Assembly (NCBI RefSeq): GCF_000350225.1
Contig: NW_005178788.1
Location: 150,602 to 214,601 of the forward strand
Direction: 5' to 3'
Length of the DNA stretch: 64,000 bases
Origin: Chondrus crispus
Taxonomy: Eukaryota; Rhodophyta; Florideophyceae; Gigartinales; Gigartinaceae
Shown: one piece after another, positions 9,892 to 20,182 of the stretch
How the letters are laid out: each line of letters opens with the position of its first letter
Numbering within the stretch: position 1 is the first letter of the stretch
Position numbers and translations under genes: made by a program
The notes under the pieces: model-generated
Told to the model about the DNA's origin: nothing
The model's input: the letters and a program-made list of their open reading frames with translations, nothing else
Databases searched by the model: none

Positions 9892-10650
9892 ATGGGTCCC
9901 ATCTCAGCGAAGCTTCTCGATCTCATCGTCTACGTCCTTCTCCTCCTACTCCTCATAGACCTTTCCGCGCATGACACAGCTGCCGCCCCGCTCCCGCCCG
10001 CACATGTACAAGAGACTTCTTATTGGCAATGGCTGGACCCCGTCGTCGGCGCCACCGCCACCATCAGTGGCGCCGTCGTCGCCGCCTTTCTCGCCTGGGC
10101 GATCGACTCGCACCGCCAACGACGTCGCCGTACGTCCGCTGCGACGGACGTCGAAGTCGCATCCCCCGCCGCTTCGAAGTCGTCACTGATTCACACGGAG
10201 CATTGCTCTGTCGTCTACGTGTGCCGGAGGGCGATCTTTAGGACGGAATGGCCTAGAAATGGCATCTAACGGCTTGCGCAACCTCGTTTTGCTTGCTCGT
10301 GGGAGTTGGCCTGTCCTGGATGCAATTTTTGGCGAAGATGAAGACGGCAGTGCGCGCGCATGGATGTTGTATCAGAGCCGTTCGTGTTGCAGTTTTCTTG
10401 TGCCATTCCTGCTCCACATTATCGCTGACAGAGTCTCTTAACCTGCGACCACAAGCAGAAGCTCTTTCAAATTAAATATAATATTATGCTCGAATTCCCC
10501 CATTCTCATCCAGAACGCTCCTCTGCTCCCACCTCTCCCACTCCCGGCACTGCCCAACTCCTGATCGCTGTGGACGCCAGTTTGGATGGTCGTGCTTCTT
10601 CTGTGCGCCCTTCCTGCGTCCTCGTCCAACCTAGCGTGTCAAAAACTTGT
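9840..10650 (+). repeat. Segmental duplication, unit 1 (pairs with 13440-14290)
   Basis: Upstream leader (CAAGCCTCAACA.CTTTCG.CACAAAC), gene copy and about 400 bp of downstream sequence all align in the same order with 13440-14290. Shared downstream words include AACGGCTTGCGCAACCTC, CATGGATGTTGTA and GGATGGTCGTGCT. Identity is lower outside the gene core than within it. Confidence 0.7.
9892..10269 (+). CDS. Small two-membrane-segment protein, family copy 1
   Basis: A 125-residue frame starts at ATG 9892. Residues about 9-25 (LDLIVYVLLLLLLIDL) form a hydrophobic N-terminal segment, either signal peptide or anchor. A short polar Pro/Ala-rich linker and the conserved WQWLDPVVGATATISG motif follow, then a second membrane segment (AVVAAFLAWAI) capped by RQRRRR, which should sit on the cytosolic face. 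The tail is Ser/Ala-rich. The function is unknown. Two more copies lie at 11285-11542 (minus) and 13506-13859 (plus). Changes between copies 1 and 3 are largely tolerated in frame across the membrane core, which supports coding. The last residues differ between copies, so the true stop may lie elsewhere. Confidence 0.55.
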   Translation: MGPISAKLLDLIVYVLLLLLLIDLSAHDTAAAPLPPAHVQETSYWQWLDPVVGATATISGAVVAAFLAWAIDSHRQRRRRTSAATDVEVASPAASKSSLIHTEHCSVVYVCRRAIFRTEWPRNGI

Positions 10651-11135
10651 GATACATCCTTGTATATTCGTTTAGAATAGCAAATCTGACGAAATGACGC
10701 TGTAGTTGGAAACCCCAAATCGAGCCCGATGTTCTCAATACAGTACATCGGGCGTAGCAAAATACGATTAGAGGCTGAGTCACTACCTGTCGGCAAAAGG
10801 GTATAGTTGCAGTGGTACTTCGCTACACACTTTTACTGTACTGTACGTATAGGTATCCTGACGTACTTTCTGAGGATAATTGAGTACTTCGAAGTAGAGC
10901 AGCAAGGTACATAAAAGAAAAACAACTTTTTTCCTCAAAGTCTAATATTGCGCTTCACGGACAGTAACTACCCGTATTTCAAACAATATCTACTACTTGA
11001 AAGCTCGCCGGGCATCATGAAGAGTTGGAGCATCGCGCGGAGACTCTCGACATGTTCCGATGTCTCGTGAAACAGCAGGTCAGTATAGAAGAGTAATCGG
11101 GCTGCCACACCGCCTGCGAAATTTGCATCAAAAAG
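10651..11135. other. Intergenic, nothing recognised
   Basis: AT-rich stretch without a convincing open frame or repeat. Confidence 0.4.
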
Positions 11136-11284
11136 ATGTCACCTACAATGCCTGTCAAAAGAGAGAGCCTTTTTGCATCAGTCAACTCCTCAAGCCTGCA
11201 AAAAACGCCCTCCGACGCACGTAGACGAGAGAGAAATGCCCTGTGTGAATCAGTGACGACTTCGAAGCGGCGGGGGATGCGACT

Positions 11285-11542
11285 TCAACATCCGGCGCAG
11301 CCGAACGTACGGCGACGCCGTTGGCAGTACGAGTCGATGGCCCAGGCGAGAAATGCGGCGACGACGGCGCCAATGATGGTGGCGGTGGCGCCGACGGCGG
11401 GGTCCAGCCATTGCCAGTGGGAAGTCTCTTGTGCATGTGCGGGCGGGAGCGAGGCGGCAGCTGTGTCATACACGGAAAGGACTACGACGAAGAGGAGGAC
11501 GGGGACAATGAGATCGAGAAACTTCGCTGAGATAGGACTCAT
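11285..11542 (-). pseudogene. Small two-membrane-segment protein, family copy 2 (frameshifted)
   Basis: From ATG 11542 on the minus strand the frame matches copies 1 and 3 through both hydrophobic segments and the WQWLDPAVGATATIIG motif. After the basic QRRRR stretch it diverges and stops at TFGCAGC. Compared with the other copies there is one extra base in the CGTACGTTCGGCTG stretch, and the usual tail (APDVEVASPAASKSSLIHT) continues in another frame to about 11182. The copy is inverted relative to the other two and lacks their long shared downstream flank. It is probably a pseudogene, although a shortened protein that keeps both membrane segments is possible. Confidence 0.55.
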
Positions 11543-12222
11543 TGTGGTACGAAGTTACGGAGGCGGGGTCGGGTGTTCGGGCATTGAGGTGGTGAGATAC
11601 AGGTGGTCAGAGAAGGTTTATATCATGACAGGAACGGGCTTCGGCAGACATCGAGGGGTGCCCGACGGAGAGAAAGATAAAATAAATTCCGGAGATTACG
11701 CTTATGCAGTTTGTAACGAGATGGAGTGATGTAGTTTCCCCTCTCACACACACACATCGAGACCAGGAAGCCCCGTTGCCAGTGTGCACACACACTACAC
11801 AGGGAACAACCGTCGCAAGTCGCAAGTGCACTTTCTCTCCGGTGTACGTGTACAAGGTATATGGCCCATGAAAGAACTTTCGGCACATTGTAACCTTATG
11901 CCTGCATTGGTTAAAAGAGGGGCCAGTTGTGTATGTCTCGGCCACTTCGTGGATCCACAGAGCAAGCTTTGCAGGGGATCAATCAGAAAGGCGATCCGCC
12001 AGCGGGATTCTTTTTTTTTTCAACCATTAGAAATTACAAACACCTTGCTGTACTGAACTGAACAGCAGGCCCCCACAAATTGCGGCGCCGCGCGTCACAT
12101 GGGTGCTTGTCACAATTGGCTGTCACAACCCGCCAGCGCCCTACCAAGGGTAGTTTCGGGGGCCCATAGAGATCGCGAGCTGGGCGTGGTTGTTGGCATG
12201 CCTGGAATGTCAAGACGACCAG
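11543..12222. other. Intergenic, nothing recognised
   Basis: It holds a short CA microsatellite near 11747 and a poly-T run near 12010, but no supported gene. Confidence 0.4.
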
Positions 12223-12614
12223 TGACCCCATATGAGGCTACTTTTGCACTTAGTGTTTCTCGGCTCATGCTTGCTCAATAAGAAGGAAAAGGTATTCTCG
12301 CCACCGCATTTGACTCCTTCGTCCCGGAAGGATGGAGTTTGGTGAGATCTGCACATCCCGTGCTCGTTTGGTTTTGGAATGCCTAAAAAAAATTCTTCAA
12401 AACCAAAACGCCTGTTAAAAATGTCAACCTGGTATTGAAACTTCAATAGATTCTGATTCTCTCTGCATACAGGGGTTAGCGACTGCTATCCCAATGTTTT
12501 GCAAGGTATTATTGGCGAGGGCATGGACGCTAAAGAAATGGCCTCCAAACTAACTTTATAAAGTTTCGATTTAATGTATATATTTTGCAAAAAAAGCTGG
12601 CCTCATATGAGGTC
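12223..12614 (-). mobile_element. Palindrome-ended MITE-like element, copy c
   Basis: The reverse complement of this stretch aligns with copy a at 7881-8307: GACCTCATATGAGG end, AGCTTTTTTTGCAAAATATATA, CGCCAATAATACCTTGCA, CAAACTCCATCCTTCC, and a CATATGGGG end. The palindromic end is better kept on the right (12599-12615). A further CCTCATATGA half-palindrome lies at 12622-12631. Confidence 0.68.
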
Positions 12615-12982
12615 ATGCCTGACCTCATATGACGTGCCGCTGCTCGTGTTGTGCACGCAGAACAGCTAGGCCTGTGTTGTAACAAAAAGTTTGGTCGCGA
12701 AATGGCACGAGGGGTGTTATTGCGCAAAAATGGAAGAATTAAGATGTGGAATTCAAGAGTAGAGCAGGCGAGAAAGAGTTCACGCAACATGAAAAAAATG
12801 TATAATTAGGATTGGCTACGGTTGCTGAAGCAAGCACTTGGTGTCTGTACAATATAACACAGGACACGCTGAAATCCATAAAGACGTGGGGCACGGCGCT
12901 CGCATCGCGTACAGTACAATGGCGGTTCAGGCAAACTGCCAGAAGCGGACGTGTCTGTCCAACGTGGCGCGCTCAGAGGGCG

Positions 12983-13044
12983 TCTGCTGAGGGCGTCCAT
13001 CGCGAGGCTGCGTTTACAGTCTCGCGATGGACGCCCTCAGCAGA
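12983..13044. repeat. Hairpin with 24-bp perfect arms and a 14-bp loop
   Basis: TCTGCTGAGGGCGTCCATCG... at 12983-13006 is the exact reverse complement of 13021-13044; the loop is 13007-13020. It is GC-rich and would form a stable stem in RNA or single-stranded DNA. No gene is attached to it. Confidence 0.85.
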
Positions 13045-13197
13045 TAACCATCGTACAGTATAATACTCCCCACCCTGGGGACGAAAGTGGACTTTTGGAG
13101 GGTCATGCAAATTTGCATAAATGCCGAAAATTTGCATTTGGCCCGAACCGTTATAGGGCTACAGAGGCAATACTGCAAATCTATTGGGTGTCGGGTT

Positions 13198-13297
13198 NNN
13201 NNNNNNNNNNNNNNNNNNNNNNNNNNNNNNNNNNNNNNNNNNNNNNNNNNNNNNNNNNNNNNNNNNNNNNNNNNNNNNNNNNNNNNNNNNNNNNNNN
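13198..13297. other. Assembly gap (100 N)
   Basis: Exactly 100 Ns, the usual placeholder for a gap of unknown length. A poly-C run follows at about 13353-13371. Distances across it are not reliable. Confidence 0.98.
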
Positions 13298-13439
13298 TAG
13301 TGTTTGAGGGGAAACCCCCTCAGCAAAAAACCTTCTAACATTAAAATACTCCCCACCCCCCCCCCCCCCCCGCCCCCATCGAACGCCGCTCACCATCTCC
13401 GCTGCCTTCGGCTGTCATTTTCCTTGATATAAAACGGCT

Positions 13440-14290
13440 CGGCACTCTCATTTCGGTCCATCCCGCAAGCCTCAACACCTTTCGTCACAAACGATAGAAA
13501 CCGCCATGAGTCCCATCTCAGCGAAGTTTCTCGATCTCATCGTCTACGTCCTCCTCCTCGTCGTAGCCCTTTTCGTACATGACGCAGCCGCCGCCCCGCT
13601 CCCACCCGCACATGCACCAGAGACTTCCCACTGGCAATGGCTGGACCCCGTCGTCGGCGCCACCGCTACCATCATTGGCGCCGTCGTTGCCGCAGTTCTC
13701 GCCTGGGCGATCGACTCGCAGCGCCAACGACGACGCCGTACGTCCGCTGCGCCGGACGTCGAAGTCGCATCCCCCGCCGCTTCGAAGTCGTCACTGATTC
13801 ACGCAGAGTATTGCTCTGTCGTGTATGTGTCTCGGAGGACAGTCCTCAGAAGGGATTAGAATGGGAATAACAAGTAACGGCTTGCGCAACCTCATTTTGC
13901 CTGCTTGTGAAGGTTGACTTGTCCAAGAGGTCACCTTTGGCGCCTACCAAGACGGCACCGCGCGACATGGATGTTGTAGCAGCGGCTTCCGTGCTACAGT
14001 TTTCCAATGCCGTTCGTTCTCCACATTCTCGCTGGCAATGTCCCCAATCCTGCCATCTCCGGCAGTAGCTCTTTCGAAGCAAATGCAAGATTAACTTTGA
14101 GAACCTGCACACTCACCCAGAATGCCCCTCCGCTCTTACCTCTCTCCCTTCTACACCAAAGCACTAGTCGGCACTGCGCAACTCCTGATTGCAATGGATG
14201 CGGGCCCGGATGGTCGTGCTCCTTTGCCTCGCGCTTACGTCGTCCTCGTTCAACCTTGCGCTTCAGAGACTCATGTTCCATCCAAGTCAG
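13440..14290 (+). repeat. Segmental duplication, unit 2 (pairs with 9840-10650)
   Basis: See unit 1. In this copy the downstream homology continues to about 14280 (GAGACTCATGTTCCATCC). Confidence 0.7.
13506..13859 (+). CDS. Small two-membrane-segment protein, family copy 3
   Basis: A 117-residue frame starts at ATG 13506 (context GCCATGAG). It has an N-terminal hydrophobic segment (LDLIVYVLLLVVALFV), a linker APLPPAHAPETSHWQW, the motif LDPVVGATATIIG, a second membrane segment (AVVAAVLAWAI) and SQRQRRRR. It is highly similar to copy 1, with most differences conservative. The basic stretch after the second segment predicts an N-in/C-in hairpin, or a cleaved signal followed by a type-I-like segment; the sequence does not decide. 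The function is unknown. A TATA-like GATATAAAA lies about 80 bp upstream. Confidence 0.58.
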   Translation: MSPISAKFLDLIVYVLLLVVALFVHDAAAAPLPPAHAPETSHWQWLDPVVGATATIIGAVVAAVLAWAIDSQRQRRRRTSAAPDVEVASPAASKSSLIHAEYCSVVYVSRRTVLRRD

Positions 14291-14455
14291 GTATGAGGGA
14301 ACTGGTCTCCCATGAAGGTGACCCAGAAAGCGATCTAGGGGGCGATTCTGCCCTAGATTCGCGAGTGAATTGTTGATTGATCTCGATAGAAACGACGCGT
14401 TGAATGAAGCCTGCGCATTTGATCCTTACGATAGAAACAGGTATTGTACAGTACA

Positions 14456-14585
14456 GTACCCTTCTCACTGGTATAATTTGGGTAATTGATTTTTTTGGTA
14501 CCGAAAAACCGGCCAGTAGAGGGGTAAAATGACCGATTTCAGGAAAATCCTTAACGTGACCAAATTATACCAGTGAGAAGGGTAC
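14456..14585. mobile_element. 130-bp MITE with 26-bp perfect terminal inverted repeats
   Basis: GTACCCTTCTCACTGGTATA... at 14456-14481 is the reverse complement of 14560-14585. Both ends sit at a TA (gTAccc...gggTAc), which suits a Tc1/mariner-type TA duplication. The 78-bp centre is non-coding. Confidence 0.7.
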
Positions 14586-14852
14586 TTGCTGTAAGTGATG
14601 TCAGAGTAGTCAAATTGCAGACTACGTGTAAAGTATGCGGAAGCTAATCAGCGATGCACCTCAGCGTCATCTTAAAATAGGTAAAAAACATGAGACATGA
14701 CCTTATGAGTTTCAAAAGCGACTGTCTCCGGTGCGCAACTCTGTCCCACTCCCCGATCCATCCTTCCTGCTGTCCCTTTTATTTGGTCTAAAAGGGGGGG
14801 TGGCTGGATGTTTGCCTTCTCTCTTTCTCACCCCTTTTTATATTACCCTCTA

Positions 14853-15208
14853 CAGTGAATCCTCGCTAACTGCATATGAAAAGTGGCGGGTTTTCGTATG
14901 CAGTTGGCGAACATATGCACTTGTCAAAGTGTCCAACGCCTCATTTTTATTCAAAAATAAGATACCCGGGTCCGACGGTGGTGATGAAGCACCGATGGTG
15001 GTCCGAAGCACTGCATATCTGTTATCATAGTAAGCCTTTGTATGAGGGTTCGATATGATTAAGGATCACTTTCTTCATGCAGTTATGCAGTATGCAGTTC
15101 AATATCATATACAGGATGGAATCGCTGCTCCGCAGCCGGTAGCTGACGAACGCATGCAGTAATCGAGAATATGCAGAAACCGAGCATGCAGTTAGCGAGG
15201 ATCCACTG
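14853..15208. mobile_element. 356-bp pogo/Tc1-like MITE with TA duplication
   Basis: The left end is CAGTGAATCCTCGCTAACTG and the right end CAGTTAGCGAGGATCCACTG, inverted repeats of about 24 bp with a few mismatches. They are flanked by TA at 14851-14852 and 15209-15210. CAGT-starting ends with a CTCGNTAA core resemble pogo/Tigger termini. The unit sits between a further inverted pair (TATTACCCTC at about 14841-14850 and GAGGGTAATA at about 15214-15223), so it may have inserted into the centre of an older palindrome. Confidence 0.72.
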
Positions 15209-15379
15209 TAGTAGAGGGTAATATAAAAAGGGGGCCCTACAGCTTGTTTTGCGTCTCACAAACCGACGAGTGGAATCGAATCCACCTCGAAATTACAATT
15301 ACCCTCACAATTCCAATTCTATATTTCCAATTCTAATTCTATATTTCCAATTGACAGATTTTGCAGCTCTCATTTCCCT

Positions 15380-16420
15380 CGTGTCCATCCAATGACGCTG
15401 CTTACTGCTTTCGTTGAACTACCTTCATCTTCCACTCCTCCCGTCTGTTGCGCCTCGCCCACTCCCATTGCCACCTGCCAACGCACGCCCCCGCGTCATC
15501 CGTCTTCAACCTCGTTTCCGTCCGCGCCCCACTGCCGGCTCTCGCCCGCTACACTCGCTGAAGCCCGCACTCTCACCCGCCACACTCGCTGAAGCCCGCA
15601 CTCTCGCGCCCCACACTCCCTGTAACCCGCACTCTTGCGCCCCACACTCACTGAAGCCCGCACTCTCGCCCGCACAGGCTAGCCTGTCGTCCCTGCCCTT
15701 GCCATAAACGCCTATAGATTTGCCCCTGATTCTGAGTCAACCGCGCTTCCGTCCTTCGACACAGCACATATCGCCCTCTGTCGAGGTGCTCAGATCGCTT
15801 GCGTCATGATCGTCCGCGCCCCACTGGCGACTCTCGCCCGCTACACTCGCTGAAGACCGCACTCTCGCCCGCCACACTTGCTGAAGCCTTCACTCTCGCG
15901 CCCTACACTCCCTGAAGACCGCACTCTCTCGCCCGCCACACTCGCTGAAGCCCGCACTCTCGCCCGCCAAACTCCCTGAAGCCCGCACTCTCACGCCCCA
16001 CACTCACTGAAGCCCGCATTCTCGCCCGCACAGGCTAGCCTGTCGTCCCAGCCCTTGCCATAAACGCCTATAGATTTGCCCTTGATTCTGAGTCAACCGC
16101 GCTTCCGTCCTTCGACACAGCACATATCGCCCTCCGTCGAAGTGCTCAGCTCGCTTGCGTCATGATCGTCCGCGCCCCACTGGCGACTCTCGCCCGCTAT
16201 ACTCCCTGAAACCCGCACTCTCGCCCGCCACACTCGCTGAAGACCGCACTCTCGCGCCCCACACTCCCTGTAACCCGCACTCTCGCCCGCATAGGCTAGC
16301 CCATCGCCCCCGCCCCTGCCATAAACGCCAATAGATTTGCCCCTGATTCTGAGTCAACCGCGCTCCCGTCCTTCGACACAGCACAATCCGCCCTCCGTCG
16401 AGGTGCTCAGCTCGCGAGCG
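15380..16420. repeat. GC-rich higher-order satellite
   Basis: A unit of about 30 bp (ACTCGCTGAAGCCCGCACTC plus TCGCCCGCC) is repeated many times with variants at 15540-15680, 15835-16030 and 16185-16290. Each block is followed by a shared segment containing AGGCTAGCC, CCATAAACGCC.ATAGATTTGCCC and CTTCGACACAGCACA, at about 15680, 16030 and 16290. The array is therefore a higher-order repeat of three blocks. The open frames crossing it are low-complexity and not believed. Confidence 0.88.
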
Positions 16421-18322
16421 TCATGCTCCCTCCCCCCCTGTCCTCATTCCTGGCCTCGCACGTTGCACATATGTTTACTTCCTCACCGCAGCCACCCCTA
16501 ACGATGCACGCATCCTTGCTCATGCAAGTTTGGTGTATAAGGACCTTACCACCCACAACGCTCCCATCTCAGCCAGGGCATGCCCCCTCCATTCCTCCCC
16601 TGCCGCCGGCATCGCCTGCTGCCTCACCTACGGGGTTCAACGTCTTCTGAACCGTTGCACCCTTACCGCAGTGCCCATGCCTGTCAGTGTCGCACTCGGG
16701 CAGACCCTCCGTCCTCACGCCCACGCCAACACACAACGTCCCGCACGCCCACGCCCTGCTGTCCCCGCTGTAACACCGCCCTCCCATGCTTTGCCCACCG
16801 CTGCTGCCGCTGTGCTTCACGCGGCCTCTACACCCAGCAAGCTCCCAAATGCTGCGCGCGCCCCCAGGCATGTCGCACTCTGCAGTCCTGCTCCCGAATC
16901 CACAATTCAGACCGCTGCCTCCACTGCCCCGGCTGTCGCGCTACATCCTCTGCCTCCGAAGGCCCAGGCACCTCCCTCTCCTGTCGGCGCGTCCTCTCTG
17001 TAGCAAATTGGGAGGGACAGAAGGGTAAACTCTTGTTATAATCAACAAGCTTTAGTTGAACGTGTTCTCTCTCTTGTCTCTGTTTTTCTCATTATCCTTT
17101 TCTTCCCCTCTTTGTGTCTACTTCTAAATGTCGATGGCTTATATAGACTTTTTGTCAATACTCTACAGCATGGCAAACTATTCCTCAGTTTCTCCTTAGA
17201 CCTTTCCAGACGTCCCCAACGTTGTATGTATTGTCGTTATGGAACTCGCGATTGAAGGGAGGCGTGCTTGGCGGTCTAGAGTGTTCCAGGGTATTACATC
17301 TAGAGTTCTAAAGGTATGCCCTCTTTCCTTTTCTGCCCAATCTCCGCATTTGCCATCGTGGCATTTGTCACAGGTATTAATTTCTGGGAATATTTCCTAG
17401 ACTTTTCCAGTCACTGCTGGATTCGGATGACACTTCCAACACTCTCCCTCACCCGTGGCTGTTAATATGTCTGAACTTTTTACGGAATCGAGGAAGATGA
17501 GGTACTACTGTACGAGAGGAGGTATTACTGTGTCTGCGCACGTTGTTAGACTGTGGTAAAAGGGAGTGCCCCCTGGCCAGGAGACAGGTGCGGAGGGGGG
17601 GGGGGGGGGGGGGGGTGCACAGTATATGTAGTAGCGAAGTCCGATAGAGCTGTAAGGAAAGGAACGTAGGGGAAGATCATAGGAAGGATGAGCGTTAGCG
17701 AAATCCAACACACGTATGTTGTGTGGAAGCAGTCATCCTTCTATGCACTAGACATTGACACGAAATATGTCAGATGGGAGATAGACGAAATTATCAAGGA
17801 GCAGGAGAGTGTTCCAAATAATTTGCATTTCGCACCTGATTCGCACTCACTAGGAGGGAAGGAGAGATCGAGGGAGCCAAGTTAGAACAGCATAAATGCA
17901 GGGATTAGACAATCCCCTCAGTAAAAAGGGACATCCGTACCCAAGTCAACATACGAGCCGGTGCAGGTCCGCGGTAAACAGCCGCGAGAAAGGACAGAGA
18001 AGCAAGTACGAAAACCGGTATATAACGCGTAGGAGAAAACTAGCACTTTCTCCACTCCCTCCTCGGTCAGATTAACGATACCCCGGCATACGTGACCCCT
18101 CTGCCACCGCTTACCGAAGCGATAAACCTCTTCTTGGTCGTAAATTCTCGGCAGTTGAGCAGACGGAGGACGCGTCGCCTCGCGGACATGCACGCTATTG
18201 TGCGTGTTCGGGCGAGCCTCTTCTTTGTTCCCCCGTCATCGCCAACAAATCGTGCATGCAGCACAATTTTGCGAGCCCCGAGAAATCGTTTCCAAGCATA
18301 GAAGGGAAAATTTAACACCCTC
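16421..18322. other. Intergenic, low-complexity C-rich then AT-rich
   Basis: 16423-17003 is C-rich with long but compositionally biased open frames that have no recognisable domain. 17004-17590 looks like ordinary non-coding DNA. A G homopolymer of about 20 lies near 17596-17615. No gene was supported. Confidence 0.5.
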
Positions 18323-19188
18323 TTATGTAATTTAATGTGTTCAGTCGTCATGTCCTCGCGATTTACAAGTACTGTACCTTGTTCGCTGTTGAAGTTCAGT
18401 ATGGACGAGAATGCAGAGAAGCAAAGATGGATTTGAAAATTGAATAAAGGCGAAACAAGAGCGATGAATGAGAACTACAAGTCAGGTGGTATTCTGGTTT
18501 AATTGCAGGGAATGTTTCAGGGATCCTATGCATGAAACGTACATGGTCGGCGATCAAATAAGATCCCAACCAACACTATCCATGACGGCTCCTCTTGCTT
18601 GGCGATTTCTCGACTTGGTCGTCCGGTTTTCGGAAGTGGTAGAAAACATAACGTCCCCGCATGGAGCGATCCTATGCCAATTATACTCGTCTTAAGTTAG
18701 AAGCAGCAGCATGCCCCACTTTGACCACCAAGCTCACAGGCAAAGGCACGGCAACCGGGACTTGCCGCGCACGAGTTCAGAGTGCCTGTAACGTCGGTGG
18801 AGCACACACACGGGCAACCGTCAGCCGTTGCTGTTTGGGCAAACATGAGAGCCAGGAGGGCGACAAGCAAGATAGAGAAGAGTTTGCAGGCCATTTCAGA
18901 GTGTTTGGTGTGTGTAGAGGAGAGAGGCTGAGTTTTTGTTTTGCTGGATGTTGTGGATTGTGGGGTTGGTAGGAGAGGGATGATACGGCGTATACGAAGC
19001 TGGGTTTAAGTACTACTCCAAGCACTGTGCCGAGCACCACGAACACCCTCGCACTCTCAACCTATCTTGCATGACGATAGGTGAGAGTTGCCTTGAGAGT
19101 TGCCGGAAAGAGGCTCCAGAAGCATCGCAGAAATGCATGCAATGATACAGCCCGCCCGTCAATGCCGATTATTGTATCTGCTACCTTG
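18323..19188 (-). repeat. Left arm of a large inverted duplication
   Basis: About 866 bp that is the near-identical reverse complement of 20183-21046, with only a handful of mismatches seen. It carries one copy of the cysteine-rich peptide gene with its promoter and 3' flank. Outer homology fades at TATGTAATTTAATGTGTTCAG and inner homology at ATTGTATCTGCTAC. Confidence 0.93.
18697..18894 (-). CDS. Secreted cysteine-rich peptide, copy 1
   Basis: A 65-residue frame starts at ATG 18894 on the minus strand. Residues 1-24 (MACKLFSILLVALLALMFAQ, then TATA) form a textbook signal peptide with an Ala-x-Ala cleavage site. The mature part of about 41 residues begins DGCPCVCS and ends GACCCF, with nine cysteines in a CxCxC...C....C....C......CCC pattern. 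It is small, secreted and disulphide-rich or metal-binding: a defence peptide, an adhesion or extracellular-matrix peptide, or a metallothionein-like protein are all possible. It matches no family I can name. Upstream, TACTTAAAC and a CA-rich leader are shared exactly with copy 2. The two copies are divergent, about 1.6 kb apart. Confidence 0.72.
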   Translation of the reverse strand: MACKLFSILLVALLALMFAQTATADGCPCVCSTDVTGTLNSCAASPGCRAFACELGGQSGACCCF

Positions 19189-20182
19189 TGAATAGCAACT
19201 ACGCAGAAGACACAGCTACAGTTTAGCGTGGCTTTCCGTCAGAACGCAGCCAAGATATATGCGCTGAACGAGGTGTATAACATATTTGTTACGCACTGTG
19301 TGAAATAGCGAGGGAAAGAGTATCAGTCGTGGCGATAGAGGCAGGGTCATTTGCTCAATCTCAACAACAGCGTCGTCGCAAGATGACGAAAGCAAGCGAC
19401 GCTCGCACTTTATCGACTGCTGTACCCTCAGAGAGTCGCAACGTGCTAGCAGGGCACACCAGATCATTGTTGCTAAATAGGTTTCAAATGTATTTTTATT
19501 GTTTGCTCTCACCTCAATGCTGCCGGATTGCTGTACTAGCAGAGGCAACACACCACCTTGCACCAGCTGTGGCATCCAATACCGTACGCATGATGAGGGA
19601 TATCTGCTTTGGGATAGGAGCACGTTGAAACGTGGGCACGCTATGCTAACAGCTTGCAGCCTAATCGTTGATTTTGAGAAGGACAGTGTGTATTTATGCT
19701 TCAGATACTGTACCGCTCGGTGGAGTGAACGCAATTTTTGGTGCTTAAAGTTACCTGAGATACCATAGAGCGTACGAGTGAAGGTTACGATTCGATGACA
19801 GCAGCCGTGTGGAAATGCGGACATTTTGCAGCTTTGCAGAGTGGATTGCAGAGCATTGCGAAGTTGCACCGTTCCACGGAGCACTGATTCAATCAGTTCA
19901 GCTCAACAGTTCCGCTATACAGATTCTACAATAGAACCATTGTTATTCAAACACGTGTCTGCATTGACGCCTGGGCACGTTAGTACAGCATGTGTATGTT
20001 GCTGACTCTTTGTCCTTGCGAACTCATAACCGCAATGGTCTGTTTTAGATTTCAAATACTGCATGTCTGTCTCAGCTCCTCTTCCTTGGCACGAAATCAA
20101 TTTATGACATATGAAGGGTCTGCAGACACTTATTATTCCCGGATTGAATGTACTGCAGTGATCGGCAACGTCAAAGGCATCA
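19189..20182. other. Single-copy spacer between the inverted arms
   Basis: About 1 kb between the two arms. The longest frame is 222 codons on the minus strand (19216-19884), but it lacks a good ATG start, recognisable motifs or compositional support, so it is not called. The spacer contains the region between the two divergent peptide genes. Confidence 0.5.

Noticed and set aside
15540-16290. CRISPR-like regular repeats
   Set aside because: The units are directly adjacent variants with no unique spacers, in eukaryotic DNA; this is a satellite.
16530-17041. Overlapping Pro/Ala/Ser- and Cys-rich frames of 150 or so codons
   Set aside because: All forward frames are open because the DNA is C-rich; no domain and no start context.
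18777-19046. 89-codon frame overlapping the cysteine-rich peptide gene (and its twin at 20324-20593)
   Set aside because: It runs through the promoter and leader and is duplicated only because the whole arm is; the signal-peptide frame is far more convincing.
19216-19884. 222-codon minus-strand frame in the spacer of the inverted duplication
   Set aside because: No convincing ATG near its start, no motif, no homologue in the window and mixed composition; chance is the simpler explanation.
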